Under the pieces are notes generated by a model that ran no database searches, had not been told where the DNA came from, and saw only the letters and a program-made list of their open reading frames with translations. From the NCBI RefSeq assembly GCF_014636635.1, contig NZ_BMEO01000006.1:62001-126000 (forward strand): a stretch of 64,000 nt of DNA, read 5' to 3'. Both the position numbers and the translations under genes were made by a program. The stretch is from Marinicella pacifica. Lineage in GTDB: Bacteria > Pseudomonadota > Gammaproteobacteria > Xanthomonadales > Marinicellaceae. Shown piece by piece: positions 27,283 to 36,689 of the stretch (position 1 is its first letter; the number at the start of each line of letters is the position of its first letter).

Positions 27283-29631
27283 ATGACCACACAACCCAAT
27301 AACAGCATCCGACAGCGGCTTAAAAAACCGCTTTGGCTGCTGTTGTTATTGTGCGTCGCGTCTTGGCTCACTTTTTTAATCCTGGATCGTATATGGCCTT
27401 TACCGGTGGAATCCTTTGAGCAACGGCATTTTGCCCAGGTGGTGGTGGATAAAGACGGTTTACCGTTACGTGCTTTTGCCGATGACAATGGCGTCTGGCG
27501 TTATCCTACCACCGTCGATCAAGTCTCACCCTTGTATATTGAAGCCTTAATTAATTACGAAGACCGCTATTTTTACCGGCACTTCGGCATTAACCCATTT
27601 TCCATCGTTCGCGCCGCCTGGCAGCGATTAACAGAAGGGCGCTATGTCTCCGGTGCCTCGACCCTGACTATGCAAGTGGCCAGAATCATGCAAAATCACG
27701 ACAAAACCCTGCGTGGTAAAGTCGGACAAATGTTCCGAGCCTTACAGCTGGAATGGCATTACAGTAAAACCGAGATACTCAATTATTACCTCAATTACGC
27801 GCCCTTTGGCGGGCCTTTGGAAGGTGTTGAAGCCGCCGCCCATGCTTATCTGGGCAAACCGGCCGCCCAATTAAGCCATGCCGAAGCGGCGTTACTGGCG
27901 GTGATGCCGCAGGCGCCGAGCCTGTACCGGCCTGATCGTTATCCGGAACGCGCGCAACAGGCCCGCGATAAGGTTTTAAACCGGCTGGCGGCCTATAAAG
28001 TTTGGTCCCAACAAACCGTTCAGGAAGCCCGGCAGGAAACGGTCTATGCACAGTATAAAACCCAACCGATGACCGCCGCTTTATTGGCCCGTCAATTACG
28101 TGGTCAATACCCCGATCGGTCTCTTATTCAAACCACCATCGACCGAGATTTACAAACCGAACTGGAATGGCTGGCCAAAGACTACGCCGAAAACAGCGGT
28201 GAGGCCCTGTCGGTGGCGGTGATGGTGGTGGACAATGAATCCATGGCGGTGACCGCTTATCTGGGCAGTGCCGATTTTTTCAGCGACAGCCGTGCCGGGC
28301 AGGTGGACATGATCCAGGCCGTGCGCTCACCGGGCTCCACCTTAAAACCCTTTATTTATGGCCTGGCCTTAGATCAGGGTTTAATCCATTCGCAGTCCTT
28401 ATTATTTGATGTACCGACTTCGTTTGACGGCTATCGGCCGCATAATTTTTCTGAGTATTTTAGCGGGCCGGTAAGTGCTTCAGAAGCCTTGTTGCGGTCT
28501 TTGAATATGCCGGCGGTGCAATTACTCGATGCCATCGGTCCCGAACCCTTTTATGCCAGCATGCATAATGCCGGTTTAAATTTACAGCTCCCTGGCCAAG
28601 CGCAACCCAATCTGTCAATGGCCTTAGGCGGTGGCGGTGTCAATATGGCGGAATTAATGCAGGTGTTTAGTGCCCTGGGCCGTCAAGGACAGGCCGGTTT
28701 TTTACGTTACCTGCCCGAACAACAACTGGTGGAACGGCCCTTATTAAGTGACGGCGCTGCCTGGATTGTGCAAGATATCCTGGCGCAGGGGCACCTTAAA
28801 AAACGCCTCTATCACGATGATTTAACCGGCAGCCGAGATTTGGCCTTTAAAACCGGCACCAGCTACGGTGGCCGCGATGCCTGGGCGATTGGCGTTAATA
28901 GCGCGTATACCATTGGTGTCTGGGTCGGTCGGCCGGATGGCGCGTTCGTCAGCGATAACACCGGGCGTTTGGCTGCCGTGCCCTTACTGCGCCAAGTCCA
29001 TGGCATGCTGCCTAAAAACACTGAAAGCAATCCGCCACCACCCAGCGTTCAGCTAACCACCATTTGCTGGCCCCTGGGCACCGCCATAAACCTACAAAAG
29101 CCGGGCGATTGTCACCGTAAAAAACAGGCCTATACGCTCAATAATATGACACCACCAACTCGCCACGATGGATTGATTAACCCGCTGCAAAAACCCCGCT
29201 TAACCGTAACACTTAATGAGAAGGGCGAACGTGTCACGCCGCAATGCCACGACGGTCAAACCCGACAACAACAGATTACCGTCTGGCCGGCAGTGCTGGA
29301 ACCTTGGCTGCCACAGCGCTGGCACCGAGAACAGTTATTGCCGGAATTTGCCGAGGACTGCCAGCTTTGGCACAACCAAAACCGCCTGGAAATCGTCGGC
29401 ATCCACCCCGATGCCACACTCTATCCCGAAGCCGGCAGCCTACAACTACCGAGCATCGAACTCAAGGTCGCCGGTTCCACCGGCCAGCATTACTGGTTCC
29501 TCAACGACCAACTCATCCGCAATCACCAAAGCACCGTGCAACTCGATAACCTCACCCCCGGCCACTACCAACTCCGCGTCATCGACCAAAGCGCCCAACA
29601 AGCCAGCCTGGATTTCCAGGTGGCGATGTGA
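27283..29631 (+). CDS. pbpC: Penicillin-binding protein 1C
   Basis: A 782-residue bifunctional enzyme. An N-terminal anchor (residues about 14-36) is followed by a GT51 transglycosylase domain (NYEDRYFYRHFGINPF near residue 90) and a transpeptidase domain with SPGSTLKPF (active Ser near 350), SLNMP as SxN motif near 406, and KTGTSYGG near 523. The C-terminal region (about 690-782) is the BiPBP_C domain. It starts 1 base after the A2M gene's stop and is surely co-transcribed with it. Confidence 0.96.
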   Translation: MTTQPNNSIRQRLKKPLWLLLLLCVASWLTFLILDRIWPLPVESFEQRHFAQVVVDKDGLPLRAFADDNGVWRYPTTVDQVSPLYIEALINYEDRYFYRHFGINPFSIVRAAWQRLTEGRYVSGASTLTMQVARIMQNHDKTLRGKVGQMFRALQLEWHYSKTEILNYYLNYAPFGGPLEGVEAAAHAYLGKPAAQLSHAEAALLAVMPQAPSLYRPDRYPERAQQARDKVLNRLAAYKVWSQQTVQEARQETVYAQYKTQPMTAALLARQLRGQYPDRSLIQTTIDRDLQTELEWLAKDYAENSGEALSVAVMVVDNESMAVTAYLGSADFFSDSRAGQVDMIQAVRSPGSTLKPFIYGLALDQGLIHSQSLLFDVPTSFDGYRPHNFSEYFSGPVSASEALLRSLNMPAVQLLDAIGPEPFYASMHNAGLNLQLPGQAQPNLSMALGGGGVNMAELMQVFSALGRQGQAGFLRYLPEQQLVERPLLSDGAAWIVQDILAQGHLKKRLYHDDLTGSRDLAFKTGTSYGGRDAWAIGVNSAYTIGVWVGRPDGAFVSDNTGRLAAVPLLRQVHGMLPKNTESNPPPPSVQLTTICWPLGTAINLQKPGDCHRKKQAYTLNNMTPPTRHDGLINPLQKPRLTVTLNEKGERVTPQCHDGQTRQQQITVWPAVLEPWLPQRWHREQLLPEFAEDCQLWHNQNRLEIVGIHPDATLYPEAGSLQLPSIELKVAGSTGQHYWFLNDQLIRNHQSTVQLDNLTPGHYQLRVIDQSAQQASLDFQVAM

Positions 29632-29648
29632 GCAATTAGGTCAACCAA

Positions 29649-29709
29649 TGTAGCTGCGTGGCTGCCTAAGGGGCTCTACTGTTGGTGTCCCCGCCTTGCA
29701 CCGCAACAG
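29649..29709 (+). repeat. REP-like intergenic repeat, copy A
   Basis: Begins TGTAGCTGCG and ends CTTGCACCGCAACA. Aligned with the reverse complement of 35768-35828 it differs at three bases and one indel over about 61 positions. The GTAG tetranucleotide head followed by a GC-rich foldable part is the layout of REP elements mobilised by Y1 (RAYT) transposases. It sits between pbpC and the beta-helix gene; its 3' part can pair ACTGTTG with CAACAGT. Confidence 0.8.
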
Positions 29710-29830
29710 TGATTAAAAAAATCCATAACCTAAATTTTCGTACATTCCTGTTTTATCCATTTACCTCATTTTGCGAAAATTTTGTGCACCCATTCTCAAT
29801 AATCTGGTTCTGTAGGATTATAATCATCCT

Positions 29831-31249
29831 ATGAAACGCAAAACATACACCTTTATAGCCTTATTGCTGGTATTCAGCTCAGTACAAGCTGCCGACTACC
29901 ACATTGGCCCGGGTCAACCCTTATCGGCCATTGCCGATGTCGATTGGACGGCTTTGCAAGCCGGCGATAACGTCTATATTCACTGGCGAAGTACGCCATA
30001 CCGGGAAAAATGGGTCATTAATGTTCAGGGTACGGCGCAAAATCCCATATCGATTATTGGCGTTAATGGCCCGAATGGTCAACAGCCGGTGATTGATGGT
30101 GAAAATGCCGTGACGGTGGCCGGTTTGAATTTTTGGAATGAACCCCGGGGTCTGATTAAAATCGGTGGCTCAAACATTCCGGGCGATGCTCTGCCACAAC
30201 ACATTATTATCGAGAATTTAGATATCCGCTCGGCCTATAAGGATTATCAATTCATCAATGACCAGGGCCAGACTGAAACATACAGTAACAATGCCGCTGC
30301 CATCTATGTGGAAAAAGCTGCGCATTTAACCATTCGTAACTGCAGCCTCAGTAACTCCGGCAACGGTTTGTTTATCGGTGCCTTTAACGGCCAGACCGAA
30401 GACATCCTGATAGAGAAAAACCATATTCACGGTAACGGTGTGGTCGGTCGCATTTATGAACACAACACCTACACCGCCGCCATCGACATCACCTACCAAT
30501 TCAATCGATTCGGGCCCTTAAAAGCCGGGGCAGGGGGCAATAACCTGAAAGATCGATCCGCCGGTTTGGTGGTGGCCTATAACTGGATTGAAGGTGGTAA
30601 TCGCCAATTAGACCTGGTGGATGCCGAAGATTCTGAAAATCTGGTCAATCACCCAAGTTACCACAAAACCCATGTCTATGGTAATGTCCTGATTGAACCG
30701 GATAACGACGGTAACTCACAGATCATTCATTACGGCGGCGACAGCGGCACCACCGCTGACTACCGAAAAGGCACACTGTTTTTATACAACAACACCATCA
30801 TCTCACAACGCAGCGGCAACACCACCTTGGTGCGTCTATCCACCAACGATGAAACTGCCGAAGTATTTAATAACATCTATTACGGTGAATCCGCCGGACA
30901 CACCCTGGCACTGATAGCCGGCAACGGCACGTTCAATTACCAACATAACTGGCTGAAAACCAATTACAGCGACTGCCACTGCAACCCCAATGGCACCATC
31001 AACAACCTTGGCAATCAAATCACCGGCACCACCCCTGATTTTCTCGACCTCAATGGTCAAAACTATCGACTCACAGTGAATGCTCCCGGCATCAACCAGG
31101 GCATGCCCATTCCCGCCAATCTATCCACACACATTCCCCATTCCGAATACCAAAAACACCAACAAGCCAGCCCCCGACCTAACGATGGCTCCATCGACAT
31201 CGGTGCTTATGAAACCATCGATCTGATTTTTGCTGATGGGTTTGAGTGA
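29831..31249 (+). CDS. Secreted parallel beta-helix protein with DGFE C-terminal tail
   Basis: A 472-residue protein with a cleavable signal peptide (MKRKTYTFIALLLVFSSVQA). The body resembles right-handed beta-helix/pectate-lyase-fold repeats: HIIIENLDIRSAY, HLTIRNCSLSNSGNGLFIG, DILIEKNHIHGNG and repeated short strand-turn units, so it probably binds or cleaves a polysaccharide. Catalytic residues cannot be assigned. The C-terminus is DLIFADGFE, a tail shared with the secreted protein at 55191-56927. A TATAAT at 29819-29824 lies unusually close to the ATG, within an AGGAT/ATCCT inverted repeat. Confidence 0.85.
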   Translation: MKRKTYTFIALLLVFSSVQAADYHIGPGQPLSAIADVDWTALQAGDNVYIHWRSTPYREKWVINVQGTAQNPISIIGVNGPNGQQPVIDGENAVTVAGLNFWNEPRGLIKIGGSNIPGDALPQHIIIENLDIRSAYKDYQFINDQGQTETYSNNAAAIYVEKAAHLTIRNCSLSNSGNGLFIGAFNGQTEDILIEKNHIHGNGVVGRIYEHNTYTAAIDITYQFNRFGPLKAGAGGNNLKDRSAGLVVAYNWIEGGNRQLDLVDAEDSENLVNHPSYHKTHVYGNVLIEPDNDGNSQIIHYGGDSGTTADYRKGTLFLYNNTIISQRSGNTTLVRLSTNDETAEVFNNIYYGESAGHTLALIAGNGTFNYQHNWLKTNYSDCHCNPNGTINNLGNQITGTTPDFLDLNGQNYRLTVNAPGINQGMPIPANLSTHIPHSEYQKHQQASPRPNDGSIDIGAYETIDLIFADGFE

Positions 31250-31395
31250 TTCAGTCAGGCTGAGCTTTCGTAAGAAACCACTTTAGATTCTTGTCTATTA
31301 AATGTTAATTTGATTCTGTCATGATTTGAAACATCAATTAAAAATATAATCATTCATCTGTTGATATAGAATTAGTTATTATATTATGTTCGCTA

Positions 31396-31417
31396 AACAG
31401 ACTGATAATTGTCTGTT
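31396..31417. promoter_or_regulatory. Inverted repeat upstream of the RhuM-Fic gene (possible operator)
   Basis: AACAGAC (31396-31402) and GTCTGTT (31411-31417) form a perfect 7-bp inverted repeat with an 8-base spacer, ending 4 bases before the AGGAG ribosome-binding site. An AT-rich stretch with TATATT-like sequence lies just upstream. Position suggests autoregulation by the downstream protein's DNA-binding N-terminus, or a leader hairpin. Confidence 0.5.
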
Positions 31418-31432
31418 AATAGGAGCCAAGCC

Positions 31433-32431
31433 ATGAAAAACCAGCAACAGATAACGATCTATGAATCACAAGATGGACAAGTTGAAGTCGAAGTTCGCCT
31501 TGCACAAGAAACTTTGTGGATGACTCAAGCACAATTGGCAGACCTGTTTAATGTTAAGCCACAAAATATCACACAGCACGTTAAAAATATTTATAAAGAG
31601 CAAGAACTTACTGAAAAAGCAACTTGTAAGAATTTCTTACAAGTTCAAAAAGAAGGCCAGAGAGAAGTTAAACGAAATCGAAAGCACTATAATTTGGATG
31701 TTGTCATATCAGTAGGCTATAGAATTAATTCTGGTAGAGCAACACAATTCCGCATTTGGGCCACCAAACGCCTGAAAGAATATCTGATACAAGGCTACAC
31801 CATTGACCAACACCGCTTTGTCCAAAATGCAAAAGAATTAAAACAGGCCCTTGCCTTAATTGAGAAAACAGCCAAATCTCCGGAACTGAATCAAGATGCC
31901 GGCAGAGGGCTGGTAGAAATCGTTAGTCGTTATACACAATCGTTCTTATGGCTGCAGCGCTACGATGAAGGTCTTTTAGAAGAACCCCAAGGCCAAGCTG
32001 GTGGAATACTGCCTACAGCAAAACAAACCAGAGAATCATTGTCTCAGCTGAAATCCAGCCTCATTAAACGCGGTGAAGCAACCGAGCTATTTGCGAAGGA
32101 GCGAAGTGATGGTATTGAATCGATACTGGGAAATCTTGAACAAAGTGTCTTTGGAGAACCCGCTTACCCTACGATTGAAAGTAAGGCAGCGCATTTATTG
32201 TATTTCTTTGTGAAAAACCATCCCTTTACCGATGGCAATAAACGCAGTGGAGCTTTTTTATTTGTTGACTTTTTGCATCGTAATCACCGTCTTTTGGATA
32301 ATAATAATCATCCCTGTATTAACGATACAGGCTTGGCCGCATTAACGCTTTTAGTTGCAGAATCAAAACCAGATCAAAAAGAAACCATTATCCGATTGAT
32401 TATGAATATGTTGGCTCGGGAATCAAATTAG
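31433..32431 (+). CDS. RhuM-Fic/DOC fusion protein
   Basis: A 332-residue protein. The N-terminal 120 residues are a RhuM-type domain (LWMTQAQLADLFNVKPQNIT, then NLDVVISVGYRINSGRATQF), a predicted DNA-binding module found in genomic islands. The C-terminal part has the Fic/DOC motif HPFTDGNKRSGAF near residues 262-274, which transfers nucleotide phosphate or phosphate to proteins. No inhibitory helix motif or separate antitoxin gene is evident next to it. The start is the ATG after AGGAG (31421-31425), 8 codons inside the longest frame. Such fusions may be virulence or toxin-like regulators; the target is unknown. Confidence 0.9.
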   Translation: MKNQQQITIYESQDGQVEVEVRLAQETLWMTQAQLADLFNVKPQNITQHVKNIYKEQELTEKATCKNFLQVQKEGQREVKRNRKHYNLDVVISVGYRINSGRATQFRIWATKRLKEYLIQGYTIDQHRFVQNAKELKQALALIEKTAKSPELNQDAGRGLVEIVSRYTQSFLWLQRYDEGLLEEPQGQAGGILPTAKQTRESLSQLKSSLIKRGEATELFAKERSDGIESILGNLEQSVFGEPAYPTIESKAAHLLYFFVKNHPFTDGNKRSGAFLFVDFLHRNHRLLDNNNHPCINDTGLAALTLLVAESKPDQKETIIRLIMNMLARESN

Positions 32432-32442
32432 AATTTTTCTCG

Positions 32443-32554
32443 TTCCCATGTTCCACGTGGGAATGCATATCCTCAATTTACTGGCCAACCAATTAATTTG
32501 GTAGAAACTAAACTTCTCGAATAAATTACGTGCCCACGCCGGAGCATGGGCACG
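32443..32554. repeat. Pair of short palindromic repeats between convergent genes
   Basis: Two related imperfect palindromes: TTCCCATGTTCCACGTGGGAA near 32452-32472 (one mismatch), and CGTGCCCA...TGGGCACG at 32529-32554 with an 8-bp perfect stem around CGCCGGAGCA. Both are variants of the CCCAyGyTCCrCGTGGG kind of intergenic repeat seen in many gammaproteobacteria. Lying between the converging RhuM-Fic and acs genes, they may also help terminate transcription. Confidence 0.6.
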
Positions 32555-32591
32555 AGTGTTTTGATTTATGGCGACAAATTTAGCAAAAACC

Positions 32592-34520
32592 CTACCGATT
32601 CAACCGATTCTCAATCAACTGCTTGACCACCTCAGGCTCTGCCAGGGTGGTGGTATCCCCTAAAGAATCGACTTCGTTGGCGGCGATTTTTCTGAGGATC
32701 CGGCGCATGATTTTTCCGGAGCGGGTTTTGGGCAGGCTTGGGGTAAATTGAATCAGATCCGGGGTGGCGATGGGGCCGATTTCTTTGCGTACCCATTGCT
32801 TGAGTTCGGCTTCCAGCTCATCACCGGCATCATCATCGTTGTTTAAAATAGCATAGACATAAATACCCTGGCCTTTGATGTCGTGGGGATAACCGACCAC
32901 GGCGGCTTCCACCACATGGTCATGTTCACAAATGGCGCTTTCCACTTCCGCGGTGCCCATGCGATGCCCCGAAACATTAATGACATCATCGACCCGGCCG
33001 GTGATGCGATAAAAGCCATCTTCATCCCGACGCGCACCGTCACCGGAGGTGTAAACGCCTTTAAAAGCTGAGAAATAGGTTTGATAAAAACGTTTATGGT
33101 CACCATACACAGTCCGCATTTGGCCGGGCCAACTGTCTTTAATCACCAGCTGACCTTCATTCTGGCCGGATAATTCCTGACCATCTGCATCCATTAAAGC
33201 CGGCTGAATGCCGAAAAAGGGCAGGGAGGCTTTCCCCGGTTTTAAAGGTGTAACACCGGCTAACGGCGAAATCATGATGCCGCCGGTCTCGGTTTGCCAC
33301 CAGGTATCGATGACCGGACAACGCTTATCGCCGACCTGTTCGTAATACCATTCCCAGGCTTCGACATTAATCGGCTCACCCACTGAGCCCAGGACCCGCA
33401 GCGATTTACGCGAGGTGTTTTCAAGAAATTGATCACCTTGCTTCATCAGCGCCCGAATCGCCGTTGGCGCGGTGTAAATAATATCCACCCGGTGCTTATC
33501 CACAATCTGCCAAAAGCGACTGAAATCAGGATAACTGGGCACACCTTCGAACATCACCGTGGTACAACCATTGGCCAGCGGACCATAGACCACATAACTG
33601 TGACCGGTGACCCAGCCGATGTCAGCGGTACACCAATAAACATCATTTTTCTGTATCCCAAACACCTCTTTGTGGGTGAGGGCGCTATACACCAGATAGC
33701 CACCGGTGGTGTGCACCACGCCTTTGGGTGAACCGGTGGAGCCGGAGGTATAGAGAATAAACAACGGATCTTCGGCATTCATGGCTTCCGGCTGACATTC
33801 ATCACTGACCTCCTGAGCCAATTCATGGTACCAATGGTCATGATCGTTCATTGCCACCGCTTCTGCATCGGTTTGAACCACCAGCACATCCGTTAAATAA
33901 TCTTTCACCCCCGGTTTATCGAAGGCTTTATCAACATTGGCTTTTAACGGAATCTTTTTACCACCACGGCGACTGAAATCAGCGGTAACCACAAATTGAG
34001 ACTGACAATTTATAATCCGATCACCCAGGGCATCCGCCGAAAACCCGCCGAAAACCACAGAATGAATGGCGCCGATTCGGGTACAAGCCAGCATGGCATA
34101 GGCCGCTTCCGGAATCATCGGCATATAGAGCGTCACCCGGTCGCCTTTTTTGACGCCGATTTTCTTTAACGCATTGGCAAAACGACAGACCTCATCATGC
34201 AAATCCCCATAACTGATGTGTCGGCTTTTCTTCGGATCATCGCCTTCCCAGATAATCGCGGTCTTGTCGGCTTTTTCAGGTAAATGCCGGTCAATGCAGT
34301 TATAAGAGACATTCAGCTCACCATCGCCATACCAGCGGAAATGTAAGTCATCCTCATCAAAAGACACATCCTTAACCTCAGAATAGGGCTTAAACCAATC
34401 TAAAATCTGCCCCTGCTGTCGCCAAAATTCAACATTATTATCAATACTCTGACGATACAATTCCTGATAACTCTCCATAGTAAATCGGGACGGGGCTTTA
34501 TTTTTAATCGGTTCAGTCAT
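32592..34520 (-). CDS. acsA: Acetyl-CoA synthetase
   Basis: Activates acetate to acetyl-CoA through acetyl-AMP in the cytoplasm. Family motifs: [18 protein letters not shown] (AMP binding), [32 protein letters not shown], and [12 protein letters not shown] with the acetylation-regulated lysine at about residue 603 of 642. The start is the ATG at 34518-34520 ([11 protein letters not shown]), which has GAGGT 6 bases upstream; the longer frame to 34652 runs through a non-coding repeat. The gene stands alone, with repeats on both sides. Confidence 0.96.
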   Translation of the reverse strand: MTEPIKNKAPSRFTMESYQELYRQSIDNNVEFWRQQGQILDWFKPYSEVKDVSFDEDDLHFRWYGDGELNVSYNCIDRHLPEKADKTAIIWEGDDPKKSRHISYGDLHDEVCRFANALKKIGVKKGDRVTLYMPMIPEAAYAMLACTRIGAIHSVVFGGFSADALGDRIINCQSQFVVTADFSRRGGKKIPLKANVDKAFDKPGVKDYLTDVLVVQTDAEAVAMNDHDHWYHELAQEVSDECQPEAMNAEDPLFILYTSGSTGSPKGVVHTTGGYLVYSALTHKEVFGIQKNDVYWCTADIGWVTGHSYVVYGPLANGCTTVMFEGVPSYPDFSRFWQIVDKHRVDIIYTAPTAIRALMKQGDQFLENTSRKSLRVLGSVGEPINVEAWEWYYEQVGDKRCPVIDTWWQTETGGIMISPLAGVTPLKPGKASLPFFGIQPALMDADGQELSGQNEGQLVIKDSWPGQMRTVYGDHKRFYQTYFSAFKGVYTSGDGARRDEDGFYRITGRVDDVINVSGHRMGTAEVESAICEHDHVVEAAVVGYPHDIKGQGIYVYAILNNDDDAGDELEAELKQWVRKEIGPIATPDLIQFTPSLPKTRSGKIMRRILRKIAANEVDSLGDTTTLAEPEVVKQLIENRLNR

Positions 34521-34614
34521 GGCTACCTCAATATCTGTTTTTATAATGAAACCATTATAACCAAAACAAAGTAAAACTGTCATGTAGGAAACACCACACA
34601 ATATAAAACCCATC

Positions 34615-34748
34615 GTAGCTGCGGGGCTTGACCCCGCCTTGCCCCGCAACATTGTTAAATAACTAATAAATCAAAGTGGGCGACCGCAAGGGTGGCCTAC
34701 AGGACGTAGGTCTGCAGACTTAGCAGGAGCGGTATATGCCGCAGCTAC
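34615..34748. repeat. Inverted pair of REP-like elements (BIME-like)
   Basis: At 34615 on the plus strand reads GTAGCTGCGGGGCTTGACCC, with stem GCGGGG/CCCCGC, continuing CCTTGCCCCGCAACA to 34651; this is the copy-A repeat with its middle missing. At 34748-34726 on the minus strand reads GTAGCTGCGGCATATACCGC, with stem GCGG/CCGC. Both start GTAGCTGCGG and face each other, as REP pairs in BIMEs do. The pair lies between acsA and the SdpR-like gene. Confidence 0.75.
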
Positions 34749-34769
34749 AATAATACTTGCTAAATAGAT

Positions 34770-34789
34770 ATTTAGATGATAATCTAAAT
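34770..34789. promoter_or_regulatory. Palindromic operator of the SdpR/ArsR-like regulator
   Basis: Perfect 8-bp inverted repeat ATTTAGAT-GATA-ATCTAAAT ending 2 bases before the ATG of the ArsR-family gene. Size, symmetry and AT-richness fit a winged-helix ArsR dimer site, so the regulator probably represses itself and the membrane protein gene after it. Confidence 0.75.
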
Positions 34790-34791
34790 AC

Positions 34792-35058
34792 ATGCAAGAA
34801 GACAGCCAACAAACTTTATTCCAGGCCATTGCCGATACCCAGCGCAGAAAAATACTCGACGTCTTAAAATCCGGTGAAAAATCCGTGGCTGAAATTAACG
34901 AACACATCGACGTCAGCGGTGCCACCTTATCCCACCACTTAAGCATATTAAAACAAGCCGATCTTGTGCGGGTACGTCGGGCTGGGCAGAAACGGATATA
35001 CACCCTAAACGTCAGTGTCCTTGAACAAATACTGATTCAGATTAAAAAACTATTGTAG
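34792..35058 (+). CDS. ArsR-family autorepressor, SdpR-like
   Basis: An 88-residue winged-helix protein: LFQAIADTQRRKILDVLKSG, then recognition region DVSGATLSHHLSILKQADLVRVRRAGQ trimmed to the typical HTH and wing. It has no cysteine pair for metal sensing. Followed 29 bases later by an SdpI-family membrane protein, as in the Bacillus subtilis sdpRI operon, where SdpI sequesters SdpR at the membrane. A near-perfect palindrome overlaps its start region. Confidence 0.9.
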   Translation: MQEDSQQTLFQAIADTQRRKILDVLKSGEKSVAEINEHIDVSGATLSHHLSILKQADLVRVRRAGQKRIYTLNVSVLEQILIQIKKLL

Positions 35059-35087
35059 AACATAGATAACAAGAAGTGGAGAAACCC

Positions 35088-35741
35088 ATGCGACATAAAA
35101 ACCTTATCATCAGCACCCTGATAACCATACTCATTACCTGGATCGTCGCCGTGATTTATTCGGGTTATTTACCCGATCCCGTACCGACGCACTGGAATAT
35201 CGACGGCGAAATCGACGGCTGGACCGCGAAACCCTGGGGCGTTTATATGCTGCCGATTATCGACACCGCCACCATACTCCTGCTTTTAGTCTTACCCAAA
35301 ATCGCGCCCAAAGGCTTCCGCTTAGAAGGCGCCTTAAAAGTTTATTACCTCCTGACCCTGGTCATCGCCATCTTTATGCTGATGATCATGCTGTTTATGT
35401 TCAACGCCGCACTTAACAAAAACTTCAACATGACCACCTGGATTATGTCCGGCATCGGCCTGCTGTTTATCGTCATCGGCAATTACCTCACAAAAATCCC
35501 CAAAAACTTCTTTCTCGGCATCCGCACACCCTGGACACTCTCCAGCGACGAAGTCTGGTACAAAACCCACCGCCTCAGCGCCTGGGTCTTCATCCTCGCC
35601 GGCCTCGCCATGATGCTGTCGCCATTCACCCCCTACCAGAAAATCATACTCACCACCGTCATCATAGCCACCGCCGCCATCCCCATCCTGTATTCCTTGT
35701 ACTTATACAAGAACATCGAAGGATTCGATGAGGATTCATAA
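35088..35741 (+). CDS. SdpI-family (DUF1648) membrane protein
   Basis: A 217-residue protein with six predicted membrane segments. It opens with a hydrophobic helix then LPDPVPTHWNIDGEIDGW, the DUF1648 signature, and has the SdpI-type FFLGIRTPWTLSSDEVWYKTHR motif (quoted in part: GIRTPWTLSSDEVWYKTHR). In B. subtilis SdpI confers immunity to the SDP toxin and binds its repressor. Here no toxin gene is adjacent, so sensing or immunity to a foreign peptide is inferred. The ATG at 35088 is preferred over a GTG at 35076 because GGAG ends 6 bases before it. Confidence 0.9.
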   Translation: MRHKNLIISTLITILITWIVAVIYSGYLPDPVPTHWNIDGEIDGWTAKPWGVYMLPIIDTATILLLLVLPKIAPKGFRLEGALKVYYLLTLVIAIFMLMIMLFMFNAALNKNFNMTTWIMSGIGLLFIVIGNYLTKIPKNFFLGIRTPWTLSSDEVWYKTHRLSAWVFILAGLAMMLSPFTPYQKIILTTVIIATAAIPILYSLYLYKNIEGFDEDS

Positions 35742-35767
35742 CCCCACCGTAACGATACACTCAAGAA

Positions 35768-35828
35768 TGTTGCGGTGCAAGGCGGGGACACCAACATTAG
35801 GGCCCCTTAGGGCAGCCCCGCAGCTACA
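35768..35828 (-). repeat. REP-like intergenic repeat, copy B
   Basis: The reverse complement begins TGTAGCTGCGGGGCTGCCC and ends CTTGCACCGCAACA. It is about 93% identical to the plus-strand copy at 29649-29709 and starts with GTAG. It lies at the 3' side of the SdpI-like gene. Confidence 0.8.
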
Positions 35829-35844
35829 AAAAATGACGTAGTCA

Positions 35845-35949
35845 CCCCGTGCCCCGACACGGGGTCCAATCGCTATCGAGTCCAATCTATCGCGATACAC
35901 CTCCATCCATGGAGGCGAGTTCGTAAAACGAACAAATGCATAGCATTTC
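35845..35949. repeat. Cluster of short palindromes including a 32-bp repeat
   Basis: Consecutive hairpins: CCCCGTG...CACGGGG (35845-35864), CCTCCATCCATGGAGG (35900-35915), and the 32-bp element at 35918-35949 made of TTCGTAAAACGAA and AAATGCATAGCATTT. The 32-bp element recurs in the same orientation at 36854-36885 with one difference, so the outer-membrane protein gene is bracketed by direct copies. Confidence 0.75.
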
Positions 35950-35996
35950 GCGGACCTCGTAAAAGACCCGGTTTTATTCAATCAACCTTCTTTTAT

Positions 35997-36689
35997 TCAG
36001 AACTGAAAATTCACACCCAGTTTAAAGAAATCCATCTCATGACCGATATCCGCCTGGTAATCATCGATATCCCAGGTCGATAAATCCGTTAACAGAACAT
36101 TGCGTTCAGTCCCGAAATCGATCTGATTGTATTCAGCGAACACCGACCAGTTGGCATTAAAGCGATACTCAAAACCGACACCAACCATAACATCATCGAG
36201 GGTGTCCTTATGCTGGAAATAAATCGGCTCCTGATAATTCGGATCCGTGTCTTCCACCAGCATATCAATCTGACCATAGCCTAAATTCACATAAAGCAAA
36301 GATGCTTCAGAAAGCAAGAAGCCGAATTGGCCGCTCAAAGTCACCAGATTATCCGCATCATAAGACACATAGTTGGTCGGGCTGGTGCCATTGATATAGG
36401 GATGTCGGGCATTGGTATCACCATCACTGCCACTTAAACGCAGACCCAGAACCCAATTATCACTCACCAACATCCGACAACCCACCTGAGCCCCGAAAAA
36501 TTCACCATCCCCGGAAACCGTACCTAAGTTATCATTGATCACATCACCGACAAAAAACACCCCACGGTAACTGCTATCAACCTCAGCCGAACCACCATGA
36601 ACCCCAACATAACAGCCACGCCAGTCATCAGAAGCGGCCATCGCCGAACAACTCAAAGCCAACAGGCCCAAATATTTAAAACTTCGCAT
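35997..36689 (-). CDS. Outer-membrane beta-barrel protein (OmpA/porin-like)
   Basis: A 230-residue protein with a signal peptide (MRSFKYLGLLALSCSAMAA) and mature start DDWRGCYVGVHGGSAEV, the usual first strand of 8-stranded barrels. Alternating polar and aromatic strands follow, and the C-terminus ends in phenylalanine (FFKLGVNFQF), the signal recognised by the BAM complex. YRFNANWSVFAEYNQIDFG is a typical penultimate strand. There is no peptidoglycan-binding OmpA domain. Role beyond an outer-membrane barrel cannot be deduced. Confidence 0.9.
   Translation of the reverse strand: MRSFKYLGLLALSCSAMAASDDWRGCYVGVHGGSAEVDSSYRGVFFVGDVINDNLGTVSGDGEFFGAQVGCRMLVSDNWVLGLRLSGSDGDTNARHPYINGTSPTNYVSYDADNLVTLSGQFGFLLSEASLLYVNLGYGQIDMLVEDTDPNYQEPIYFQHKDTLDDVMVGVGFEYRFNANWSVFAEYNQIDFGTERNVLLTDLSTWDIDDYQADIGHEMDFFKLGVNFQF

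Noticed and set aside
29819-29831. Leaderless transcript for the beta-helix gene (TATAAT 6 bases before the ATG)
   Set aside because: No -35 element at proper distance and the TATAAT is part of an AGGAT/ATCCT palindrome; likely coincidence.
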